Assembly (NCBI GenBank): GCA_034770075.1
Contig: CM068383.1
Location: 35,035,094-35,099,093, forward strand
Length of the DNA: 64,000 bases
Direction: 5' to 3'
From: Aralia elata
Taxonomy: Eukaryota > Streptophyta > Magnoliopsida > Apiales > Araliaceae
The notes below the pieces were generated by a model. The model did no database searches. It saw only the letters and a list, made by a program, of their open reading frames with translations, and had not been told where the DNA came from. Made by a program: the position numbers and the translations under genes. Within the stretch, counting starts at the first letter, position 1, and every line of letters begins with the position of its first letter. Shown here in pieces: positions 33,154-42,311 of this stretch.

Positions 33154-34719
33154 CTACAAATCTGAAACTAGCCGAAGCAAGATGGATAGGGTGGTGGATA
33201 GATCTGAAGCATCAGCATCTCCTGCAATCTGCTGCCCCATCATATCAATACGATCCAGTAAAGCAGTAGCTCGGCTGATAGTCCCAAAATGAGCATCTAC
33301 CACTGCCCTGGTCTGAAATACAATGGTCTCCCTATCAGCAATGGCAGCATCTCTAGCCCGAATGGCCTCATCTCTCTCGGCAAGGGCGGCATCCCTCTCG
33401 GCTTCAGTAGTAATCAGGGCCAGGCGGAGTCGAGAATCCTCAGCGACCCGACTCGGGGCAGAATCGGCTGAAATGGAATGGTCTGTGGTATCTTCTGCGA
33501 AAATCACTCCAGAGACATCAAAGGCCCCAGTCCGACTCAAACTAGCCGAATCCAGGTCTCCACGCAACCACTGTACGTAGGCAAATGTCTGGATGTGACA
33601 GCGCGCACTATATTCGGCAAAGATCCTGCGATCCCAAAGCTCGTATACCTGCAATAGATCCCTCTCTGTACAGGATGATATAAGGAATCGGTATGCGGCT
33701 GCACCCGCGAAGGGGTGTAAATCCTGTGTCTGATCAAACTGCCCCATAACCGCCAGAGGATGATAGGTCGTCACGCCCCTTAACCCAGCAATGGGAATGA
33801 AATCCATACCAGGCACATGAGTCAAGAAGCTCATGAAGGAGCAATAGCCCGAGTAAACCAATAGATGAAAGGGGTCCTCAATGACAGACAAAAAGGATAT
33901 CCAGGAGGTCACATCAGTACAGCTCACGGGACGAAACGAAAACTGCGCGGCTATGTTGTGACTGAAGCAAAACCCTTGGCGACGGAAATGGCCGATGGGA
34001 CTAAGATGACTCATGAACCACATATACAATAAGGTCGAACTCCCTCTGAAGAATCTCCCTCGGAAGGACTGGCAATATGTGGCCGACATATAGGTATCCG
34101 CCAATATCATGGGGAGAATGGTGTGATCCTCCTGAAGGGCCCTAACGGCCGCAACAATCCGCATGTCCAAATGATCGGATCCTGCAGGCAAGTACAAAAC
34201 TGAGATGACACAGGCCATCAGAACGCCCACTCTCAAGGCATCCCAGCGCTCCTCGGACACGGAAAAATCACCGAGGAAAAGACGGAAACTGTCAGGTGAG
34301 CCAAATCGGTCAATCAAGAATTGAAGGGGAACCATATGGTCTGACGTAATTACCGGTAATAAGACGGCCCTCCGCAAACCGGTGAAAGTCAAGAATTGAC
34401 GACGCATGGAACCAACGGTAACCCTAGCACAGGGACCATCCAACGGCAAGCCGGTGAAGCGAGCATACTCCTCAAGGGTGGGGGTCAGCTCTACTGTCCC
34501 AAACCTAAACACCTGACGGCCAGGGGCCCAATAGCTCAGAAGGCCATCCACAAAGCCCGCCGGCACCCGGAAGGTTAATAAGGACCAAGAATGTCCCAGA
34601 AGACCATCTACGGTAACCCTATCTGCTGGCAGTAGACTGTCCAACCAGCGGAAGAGGCTGCCAACCAACCCTGTGGAAGGAGTGGAATCCAAACGAACCA
34701 CGGCATCTGAGGACGACAT
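33154..34719 (-). CDS. Antisense PMD/DUF7745-like gene in Tat element
   Basis: A 521-codon open frame on the strand opposite to gag-pol. The open frame extends to 34914, but the ATG at 34717-34719 (MSSSDAVVRL) is preferred because upstream residues are hydrophobic low-complexity sequence. Residues about 35-95 hold LLGHSWSLLTFRVPAGF and FGTVELTPTLEEYARFTGLP, the signature of plant-mobile-domain-like (DUF7745-type) proteins common in plant genomes and TEs. The domain continues to about residue 400 with alternating hydrophobic helices. Residues about 440-470 form a charged heptad-like helix (AERDAALAERDEAIRARDAA). It ends 0.5 kb from the sense pol, tail to tail. Function in TEs is unknown. Host PMD proteins MAIN and MAIL1 act in the nucleus in gene expression and TE silencing; extending that to this protein is conjecture. 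No stop or frameshift is visible. Confidence 0.8.
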   Translation of the reverse strand: MSSSDAVVRLDSTPSTGLVGSLFRWLDSLLPADRVTVDGLLGHSWSLLTFRVPAGFVDGLLSYWAPGRQVFRFGTVELTPTLEEYARFTGLPLDGPCARVTVGSMRRQFLTFTGLRRAVLLPVITSDHMVPLQFLIDRFGSPDSFRLFLGDFSVSEERWDALRVGVLMACVISVLYLPAGSDHLDMRIVAAVRALQEDHTILPMILADTYMSATYCQSFRGRFFRGSSTLLYMWFMSHLSPIGHFRRQGFCFSHNIAAQFSFRPVSCTDVTSWISFLSVIEDPFHLLVYSGYCSFMSFLTHVPGMDFIPIAGLRGVTTYHPLAVMGQFDQTQDLHPFAGAAAYRFLISSCTERDLLQVYELWDRRIFAEYSARCHIQTFAYVQWLRGDLDSASLSRTGAFDVSGVIFAEDTTDHSISADSAPSRVAEDSRLRLALITTEAERDAALAERDEAIRARDAAIADRETIVFQTRAVVDAHFGTISRATALLDRIDMMGQQIAGDADASDLSTTLSILLRLVSDL

Positions 34720-34935
34720 CTGTGAAAAAATAGTATCAAAAAAGACTGTACAGGGGTCATCCTCTACCCATAAATAAAAAGCATGCATCATACAGTTAAT
34801 AATAAAGCAGGTGAATCCCATAAAAATGAAAAAGAAAGCTGTGCATAAATAAATAAATGAGTTCATGTACATAGTGCATAAATGAACAAGAAATCTAAGC
34901 AGGTGCTGATACAAAAGACCCTATCCTATCCTGGT
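34720..34935 (-). other. Spacer between the two antisense genes
   Basis: An AT-rich 216-bp gap. An open frame continues through it but with low-complexity hydrophobic residues, so it is likely the 5' untranslated region or promoter of the downstream antisense gene, or an intergenic piece of one transcript. Confidence 0.45.
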
Positions 34936-35763
34936 CTAAATAAAATCAGTATCATCTATGAAAGCAGGATCCTCGAACTGATCCCCTGGAGTCGCCGAGC
35001 TCGGAGGACCAAAGTTCATATCAGGAATGTAGGGATGCGCTGTGGCATCAGATGAACTCGGGCCTGCATCATAACCTGCACCGTCAGGATCGTAGGTGTA
35101 AGCCTCCTCCGGGGTCCGGCCCAACCCCCGAATAAACAGCGACAACTGATCTACCTGACGGGTCAATGAGGCGATCTGCTCAGCATGGGTAGGGGTCCGA
35201 ACACAGGCAGCCCAATCGGTCATCGTCACCGAGCCTGGAACCATGTCTCCAAGGAAGAAAGTGGCCCGAGTCTGAGGACCGATGGTACGGGGCACCCACC
35301 ATGTACGGAATGCATCACTCGTAGTGGGACCTGTGGAAAGCATCCGACCATCCTCCCCGGCAAGCATGATCTCTGAAGGCTGAGAATCCAGCGGCCAGAA
35401 AGTAGTGAAAGAAAGGGAGTGCGGGATGCGGATCTCCCCAGTGACGCATCTGAATGCGCGCTCTCCCAGATACATCACCCAGCCTCCAACACTCTACAAA
35501 GTGAGGCGACGGGTGGAAAGCTCGAACTCCGGGCCGGAAGGATGCCCGTCAGCAAACCCCACAGTCAAATGCTCGGAGAGGTAGGGAATCCAGACGACGT
35601 CGGCAGCCGTGATCAACTCCAGCTGAATACGACAATGTGCAAAGCTGCCCGACACGGGGACCTCCTCCAGAGTACTGTGATGCCATCGCCGACCCCGAGG
35701 ATAGGTGTCCGGGCCCAGAGTAGTGAGAGGCCTCAGACATGGCAGCCGCTCGTAAGCCCAGAA

Positions 35764-35860
35764 CTATGAATAGAAACAAGGCAAGGCATGAGTCACTATC
35801 AAATACAGAAAAGGATGAAAGGAAAAGAAATACAGTAATAGAGAGGAGGAAGGGACTCAC
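35764..35860 (-). other. Candidate intron 2 of antisense PMD gene
   Basis: Donor CTG|GTGAGTCC at 35860 and acceptor TTCTATTCATAG|TTC at 35764. Removal joins exons in phase 0, whereas read-through gives hydrophobic low-complexity sequence. The 97-bp length is typical of plant introns. Confidence 0.75.
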
Positions 35861-36517
35861 CAGCAGAAAGTGGTAGAAACCGAGCCAGGCATCAGTCTGT
35901 CCCTCCGAGCGTAGGCGCATGCCGTGGAGAAAATAGGCAAAGGTGAATGACCCCCAGTCATAGTCACTGATGCGATCCACGTCTCTAACCGCTCCCACGA
36001 CGCTGAAATGAATGGTGGAGGAGTTGTTCCCTAGGAAACAACCCCTCATGATCGTCAGGAACAAGCGGCGGAGTAGAATGTCGCGGGTACCCTGATCCGC
36101 TGGAATGGACATCGCATAGAGACCCCCGACTGCATCAACAGCCAAGGCACCAGATCGGATACTGCGGGCCTTAAAGACCCGGTCCTCAGCAGCGAAGCCC
36201 AGCAAAGCTCGAACCTCCACAGGAGTGATATCAAGATCCAAGGGGACGCGGGACCCGGTAAACTCAATGCCAGTAATGTACCTCCAGTCCCATGGGGTCA
36301 GCACGACCTCGCAGTCGAGGAGATGAAGAGACTGCGTCTGGTGGAACCATCGCTCGGATAAAGCCCTCATGTAACCCCAGGGGCACTGGCGGGGGATGAT
36401 AGTGAAGAAATGTCGGAAGCCCCAAGAATCCACCATCGCCCGATAATCACTGTGCAGGGCCGCGTAAAGGGAGTAGATGTTGAACCAGTTACCCCTCGGC
36501 TGGGTAAACTCGGGTAC

Positions 36518-36600
36518 CTGGGGCAATCACCAAGGGGTCAATCCGGATAAAAGGAGAATGGAGAAATTGAGAGTGAAATCAGAATAGAGCTGAAATATAC
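36518..36600 (-). other. Candidate intron 1 of antisense PMD gene
   Basis: Donor GAG|GTATAT at 36600 and acceptor TTGCCCCAG|GTACCC at 36518. Removal joins two open frames in phase 0. The 83-bp length is near the lower range for plant introns. Confidence 0.7.
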
Positions 36601-36906
36601 CTCGTTAGCCACGAGAGATGCTGAAGGGTGACGACTGAGATCCCGACCCAAAAGATCGGGTATCTGCACAGAGGCGCCAGAAGGAGCCTGATGAGTAGAT
36701 GGAGCCGGTGTGCTGGAGGATGGCCCCTCTGCCGCGACCTCCGGAGGGACAGCCTCCTCAACGTCCGGATGACCAGGACGAATAACAGCCTCCGTCAAAC
36801 GACGAGCCTGACGGGTCCGAGGAGGAACAGGAGTGGGTGCAGCCCTACGACGGCGAACACCCGAAGTCCGAGAGGCGGAGGAGCTGCTGGGCGCATCACG
36901 ATCCAT

Positions 36907-37011
36907 AGCTGGAATAGAACGGGCGAGAAAGAAGGTAAGTTTCCTTTTAAAATTTATGTAATGAGCATTCTAAATTTCTAGCCTCATCATATGATTAATG
37001 CAACATGATGC

Positions 37012-37060
<49 letters not shown>

Positions 37061-37620
37061 GAGTTCCGTTTGTAAATTGAACATCCCAGGCATAAGCCAA
37101 ACGTGTTTTCCATCAATCAAAATCTCAAACAGATCTAAATTGCATTCATATATGTAATTACAGCATGTAATGCATGATTTTATTGCAGAAAAGGAATAAC
37201 AATATGTGGGACCGCCTCATGAACATAAAATAGGACTCACATAGTTGATACATAGCATGTATATATGATGGTACATTACATAGCATTGTAGAGCATACAT
37301 TTTATCTTTAAACATGTAAATAGTCAAATGTATAGCAAAACATTGACGAAATTGAAAAGTGACCGGTCAAAGTGTTACCTGTAGCGTGTAGATCAATCCT
37401 ACCGGAACAGTTTTTGCAGGAAAGTTGAAAAAATCGACAAAAAGCCCTTGCGAACAAGAAAAATCGAGAGAATCTCTTTGGATTACAAGTTGAAAGTGAC
37501 AGATCTGGAGGAGCCGCGTTGGATTTAAGGCCCGATCATGGCCGCAGATCCATCTGCGGCTGGCCCTGGTGGGTCCCACCTTGCTCCCTTGCAGCCATTT
37601 GACGTGTTGAAGTGAAAAGG
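36907..37620 (-). other. Upstream region of antisense PMD genes
   Basis: 714 bp between the antisense ATG and the tandem array. It has a 40-bp A tract on plus (about 37017-37056, poly-T on the gene's strand), AT-rich sequence, and one copy of the LTR palindrome GCCGCAGATCCATCTGCGGC at 37541-37560. No gene is seen. It is the likely place for an antisense promoter, but I identify no core element. Confidence 0.5.
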
Positions 37621-39440
37621 TTACGAGATGGGTGACCGGCGACGATACCCGGCCCCGACATGACGATCGACCGGCGACGATAACCGGCGATCACGAGATG
37701 GATGTCCGGCGACGATAACCGGCTCCGACAGATAACCAACCGGCGACGATAACCGGGGGTTACGCGATGGGTGACCGGCGACGATACCCGGCCCCGACGA
37801 GACGATCGACCGGCGACGATAACCGGCGATCACGAGATGGATGTCCGGCGACGATAACCGGCTCCGACAGATAACCAACCGGCGACGATAACCGGGGGTT
37901 ACGAGATGGGTGACCGGCGACGATACCCGGCCCCGACATGACGATCGACCGGCGACGATAACCGGCGATCACGAGATGGATGTCCGGCGACGATAACCGA
38001 CTCCGACAGATAACCAACCGGCGACGATAACCGGGGGTTACGAGATGGGTGACCGGCGACGATACCCGGCCCCGACATGACGATCGACCGGCGACGATAA
38101 CCGGCGATCACGAGATGGATGACCGGCGACGATAACCGGCTCCAACAAGATAACCAACCGGCGACGATAACCGGGGGTTACGAGATGGGTGACCGGCGAC
38201 GATACCCGGCCCCGACATGACGATCGACCGGCGACGATAACCGGCGATCACGAGATGGATGTCCGGCGACGATAACCGGCTCCGACAGATAACCAACCGG
38301 CGACGATAACCGGGGGTTACGCGATGGGTGACCGGCGACGATACCCGGCCCCGACGAGACGATCGACCGGCGACGATAACCGGCGATCACGAGATGGATG
38401 TCCGGCGACGATAACCGGCTCCGACAGATAACCAACCGGCGACGATAACCGGGGGTTACGAGATGGGTGACCGGCGACGATACCCGGCCCCGACATGACG
38501 ATCGACCGGCGACGATAACCGGCGATCACGAGATGGATGTCCGGCGACGATAACCGGCTCCGACAGATAACCAACCGGCGACGATAACCGGGGGTTACGA
38601 GATGGGTGACCGGCGACGATACCCGGCCCCGACATGACGATCGACCGGCGACGATAACCGGCGATCACGAGATGGATGACCGGCGACGATAACCGGCTCC
38701 AACAAGATAACCAACCGGCGACGATAACCGGGGGTTACGAGATGGGTGACCGGCGACGATACCCGGCCCCGACATGACGATCGACCGGCGACGATAACCG
38801 GCGATCACGAGATGGATGTCCGGCGACGATAACCGGCTCCGACAGATAACCAACCGGCGACGATAACCGGGGGTTACGAGATGGGTGACCGGCGACGATA
38901 CCCGGCCCCGACGAGACGACGATCGACCGGCGACGACGATAACCGGCGATCACGAGATGGATGTCCGGCGACGATAACCGGCTCCGACAGATAACCAACC
39001 GGCGACGATAACCGGGGGTTACGAGATGGGTGACCGGCGACGATACCCGGCCCCGACATGACGATCGACCGGCGACGATAACCGGCGATCACGAGATGGA
39101 TGACCGGCGACGATAACCGGCTCCGACAAGATAACCGACCGGCGACGATAACCGGAGGTTACGAGATGGGTGACTGGCGACGATACCCGGCCCCGACATG
39201 ACGATCGACCGGCGACGATAACCGGCGATCACGAGATGGATATCCGGCGACGATAACCGGCTCCGACAGAGGACCGACCGGCGACGATACCCGGCCCCGA
39301 CATGACGATCGACCGGCGACGATAACCGGCGATCACGAGATGGATATCCGGCGACGATAACCGGCTCCGACAGAGGACCGACCGGCGACGATAACCGGGG
39401 GTTACGCGATGGGTGACCGGCGACGATACCCGGCCCCGAA
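37621..39440 (+). repeat. Nested tandem array (35/139/557 bp) in Tat 3' region
   Basis: The word CCGGCGACGATAACCGG recurs about every 35 bp; four such subunits make a unit of 139-140 bp. Unit starts (TTACGNGATGGGTGAC) are at 37621, 37760, 37899, 38038, 38178, 38317, 38456, 38595, 38735, 38874, 39019 and 39159. Unit variants repeat every four units, giving a 557-bp higher-order period (37621, 38178, 38735). The third block lacks a unit and has two ACG insertions (a 145-bp unit). Irregular half-units follow 39159. Minus-strand ORFs across it are period artefacts. Confidence 0.95.
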
Positions 39441-39679
39441 CGAGACGATAGATTGAAAGAGCGAACCCAAAGACTAACAAACACGGTCAAGGGGTTGATA
39501 CATTGACACTCTTACGAATGTCTTGCATGCATTACATCTTATTTTGCATCATAAGCTATATGTGTGAGACATCATGTATGCACTGTCATTCTTACACACT
39601 GTCATTCATGCATCGAGTGTCTATTCTTTATCCTGTTCATTTCATTTATCATTTCATAAACATGATAAAGAGGGGCAGC
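39441..39679 (+). other. Tat 3' untranslated region and PPT
   Basis: 239 bp of T/C-rich sequence ending AAAGAGGGGCAGC (39667-39679), the polypurine tract that abuts the 3' LTR start TGTAGACACC. Confidence 0.8.
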
Positions 39680-41801
39680 TGTAGACACCCAAATTTTGCG
39701 TTTCCTTCTACTAACCATGACAGGAGGGCGAAATCGACAATTGAACCGGCTTGCGGAAGCAAAGGAGCGGGCACAAGGGCGAGCGCCCGGCACCGCCGCA
39801 ATGATTTGGGCAGCCCAAGTCGACGTGACAGCATGATCGTCCGAGGCAGGCATTTCCGAATGAGGTGGCACGTCTCCCGGAAGTTCCCGGACTGCGGAAT
39901 ACGAGCCTGTCAGCGAAAACCGACGTTGCGGTACGAAAATCGAGGCGTGGCACGAAAATCGAGAAAGTCAAGCCCGCCAGCCGCGGATAGATCTGCGGCC
40001 AAGTGGGTGCGCCAGCACGGAAACCAGGAAATCAGCACTACCAGCCGTGAGTGCGATGGGAGGCGTGCCAGCTGGCCAGCCGCAGATCCATCTGCGGCCA
40101 GCCGCAGATAGATCTGCGGCTGGCTCTGGCCAGCCTATTTAAGCCGCTTCGGGCAGCATACAGGAGGTTCAGCAAGTTTCAGCAATTGTGGAGAAGAAGG
40201 AAATTCCAGCAGCAACATAAGCACGGAAATAGAGAGAAAATAGTGAGATTTTGCTACAAAAATAGGAGAGAAAGTGAGAAAAAAAGAGAGGAATATTATT
40301 CTTGTGATTTGATTGTATCACATAATACTTTCTTCTTCTATTCAATACACAAGTTCACATCCATTTGGATATCAATTGCAAGGTGAAATCTCTTTTATTA
40401 TACCAATTCCTATTATGTCATTTGATTGAATTAAATGTAGATTTCATGTAAATTATTGTGGAACAATGGATTAGGAATTATTAGAGAGGGTTCCATCGGA
40501 ACAAAGTTCTTCCTAATAATCCGATGATATCCATTGGGTGAGGTGTTGCTCGTTCATATCGATATATACATTAGATGGAATTGATCTATGTAGATTGTTA
40601 ATTTTGGATCCTTGTGGGGCGTTAAGCAATCCGTTGTTAGTTATGTTATTGTATCTATTTGATGTTTGTGATAAATTGTGGATGTGAGCCTAGGAGCGTG
40701 ACACCATGGTCCGCATCCGATGATGGACAAATTTTGACGTATGTATTTAGGAACAATGTAATCCTTCGTTGTAAACATGTAACCGTCGAGCCTTAAAATG
40801 ACGCTAAGGCGAGAATCGTGCTTAAGGCCCTGAAATAGTGGAATTTGTGATTGTTGGTGTTCGGGGACATTTTGATGGCTTACATGCCCATGAATAGCCC
40901 CGACGCGTGTTTATGCTCGATTTGATTTATGACACGAAATTGATTTCAAAGCTAAATGATAAGATTTTCATAAAATCAATCAAAATAGGATATTAGAATC
41001 ACGAGGTTAAAACTTGAGAAATGCTAATGAATGTCGATTCCTATTTGACGAGAAGGCAAAGGAAAATCGTTTCCAAACATCACACAAAATGATTTTATAA
41101 ATAAAATGACGTTTTATTAAACCGTTGTATATAGGGTTAAAGGGATTCTAGAAATTGCCCATCATTTTATGAAAGCAACGTATAGATCTCGATTCCTATT
41201 TAGACGAAGGTTTAAAACTCTTGTTTTGCCAAAACGACACTTAATGAAAATCTCATAGTTTTGGACAATTAAAATCAAACCTTTCTCATAAAGAATAAAG
41301 CTTTCTCGTGTATACCGAAAAGATATTCCGAAGCGTTCTCAAATTAAAACACGATTTTCCCTAAAATCCAAATGACTTTTTCATACAAATTCCCCACAGC
41401 ATTCACATAGGCACACACACACACACACACACACATACACATTCATGAATTAAAGGATAGGAAAGCATCAAGATTGCGGTAACCGTGTTTCACGGAAGTC
41501 GGGGGGTGCCTAACACCTTCCCCTCACTTAAAGCAAGCCCCCGAACTCTATGAATCTCGATTCGCAGACCAATTAATTCGGAGTCACACATGAGCCAGCG
41601 ATTTATAAAAAAAAAACGAAAACTCGGATGAGTTGGTACATCCATTTCAAATATACCAACTGGCGACTCTGGTTAATTGGCTCATCATAAAAACGATCTT
41701 TCAAAACCCCGTCGACATCAATGCCGACCTTTTCCAAACGATATCTAAATCAAAAGGCTAAAATTGGAAAGGACACGCGAAGCGAAAACCCGGCGTCGAC
41801 A
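39680..41801 (+). repeat. Tat 3' LTR
   Basis: A 2122-bp sister of 22892-25032. Differences seen are about six transitions, one fewer 22-bp palindrome, a CAG triplet loss, and different CA and A-run lengths. It is followed by CCTAC, the target duplication. Confidence 0.96.
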
Positions 41802-42300
41802 CCTACAACTAGGTTATTTGAGGCAAGTCTTGACATGCTTTTGAAGTTTAAGTGAGACAACCTCCTATGCCATAGCCAACACTAATCTTCAGAAGCTTTG
41901 GTAAGAAAACATACAGCTTCATCAGGTCTTAACTCAGTAAGGTTGATAGTATAGACATTTCCTTCTTTGGTTCCTAACAGCTTTAATGAGTTGGTCTTCA
42001 CGTCCCTAACTTGACACTGATTGTTGAGAAAAGTGACTTGATGATTTTTATCACATAGTTGGCTGATGCTGAGAGAATTGTGTTTTAATCCTTCAACATA
42101 TGCCACATTGCTGAAGGACACAACACCATTCCCATCAGAACTATATCCCTTTGTCTTTCCAGACTTGTTATCACCAAAGATGACTGCAGGACCATCTTTT
42201 TCTTCAAAGTTTGACAGAAGAGCCTTGTTGCCTGTCATATGTCTAGAGCATCCACTATCAAGGTACCATGTTGATTCAGTGGAGCTTTGTACCTGCAGAA
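41802..42300 (-). pseudogene. SIRE protease and GAG-pre-integrase start
   Basis: The minus-strand frame begins near 42300 and contains the retropepsin active site WYLDSGCSRHMTG (Asp-Ser-Gly at about 42250-42258). A long open stretch to 41882 includes LKHNSLSISQL and DEAVCFLTKASED. A TAG then interrupts just before WHRRLSHLN, the His part of the pre-integrase zinc region, which runs into the Tat border at 41802. The reading resumes at 22891. A frame change separates it from the Gag C-terminal frame at 42312. Confidence 0.88.
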
Positions 42301-42311
42301 AGGATCAGCTT

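Larger units (their letters stand above)
34936..36906 (-). pseudogene. Antisense three-exon PMD gene, one nonsense codon
   Basis: Three exons are supported: 36906-36601 (102 codons, starts MDRDAPSS, basic then Pro/Ser-rich), 36517-35861 (219 codons) and 35763-34936 (276 codons). Introns 36600-36518 (83 bp) and 35860-35764 (97 bp) have GT-AG ends, are phase 0 and restore one frame. Exon 2 contains the plant mobile domain: WFNIYSLYAALHSDYRAMVD, ALSERWFHQTQSLHL, then LTPWDWRYITGIEF, matching the ERW-x-TH-FHL...T-DVA-ITGL pattern of PMD proteins. Exon 3 ends with an acidic, Pro/Ser-rich tail. A single in-frame TAG at 35494-35496, one C-to-T from CAG, breaks exon 3, so the copy is labelled a pseudogene although readthrough or an allele lacking the stop is possible. 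It lies upstream of the second antisense gene on the same strand. Confidence 0.78.
22892..41801 (+). mobile_element. Tat-lineage Ty3/gypsy element with antisense cargo
   Basis: Both LTRs (22892-25032, 39680-41801), PBS, PPT and a CCTAC target duplication (22887-22891 and 41802-41806) are present, so this is a structurally complete insertion of 18,910 bp. The sense strand carries gag, protease plus G-patch, RT, a first RNase H, a second archaeal-type RNase H and integrase, the Tat/Ogre hallmark order. The antisense strand carries two PMD-like genes between integrase and 3' LTR, followed by a 1.8-kb tandem array. Pol is broken by several frameshifts. LTRs differ by about six substitutions plus repeat-number changes, so insertion is recent relative to its hosts. 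Confidence 0.96.

Noticed and set aside
37621..39440. CRISPR-like array
   Set aside because: A short word recurs at near-even spacing, but the 'spacers' are themselves repeated in a fixed order, there are no cas genes, and the context is a plant retrotransposon. It is a tandem array.
37536..39490. Minus-strand ORFs of 60-133 codons (CRSRLSSPDIHLVIAGYRRRS repeats)
   Set aside because: They arise because the 139-bp unit lacks stops in several phases; 139 is not a multiple of 3, so no frame persists across the array.
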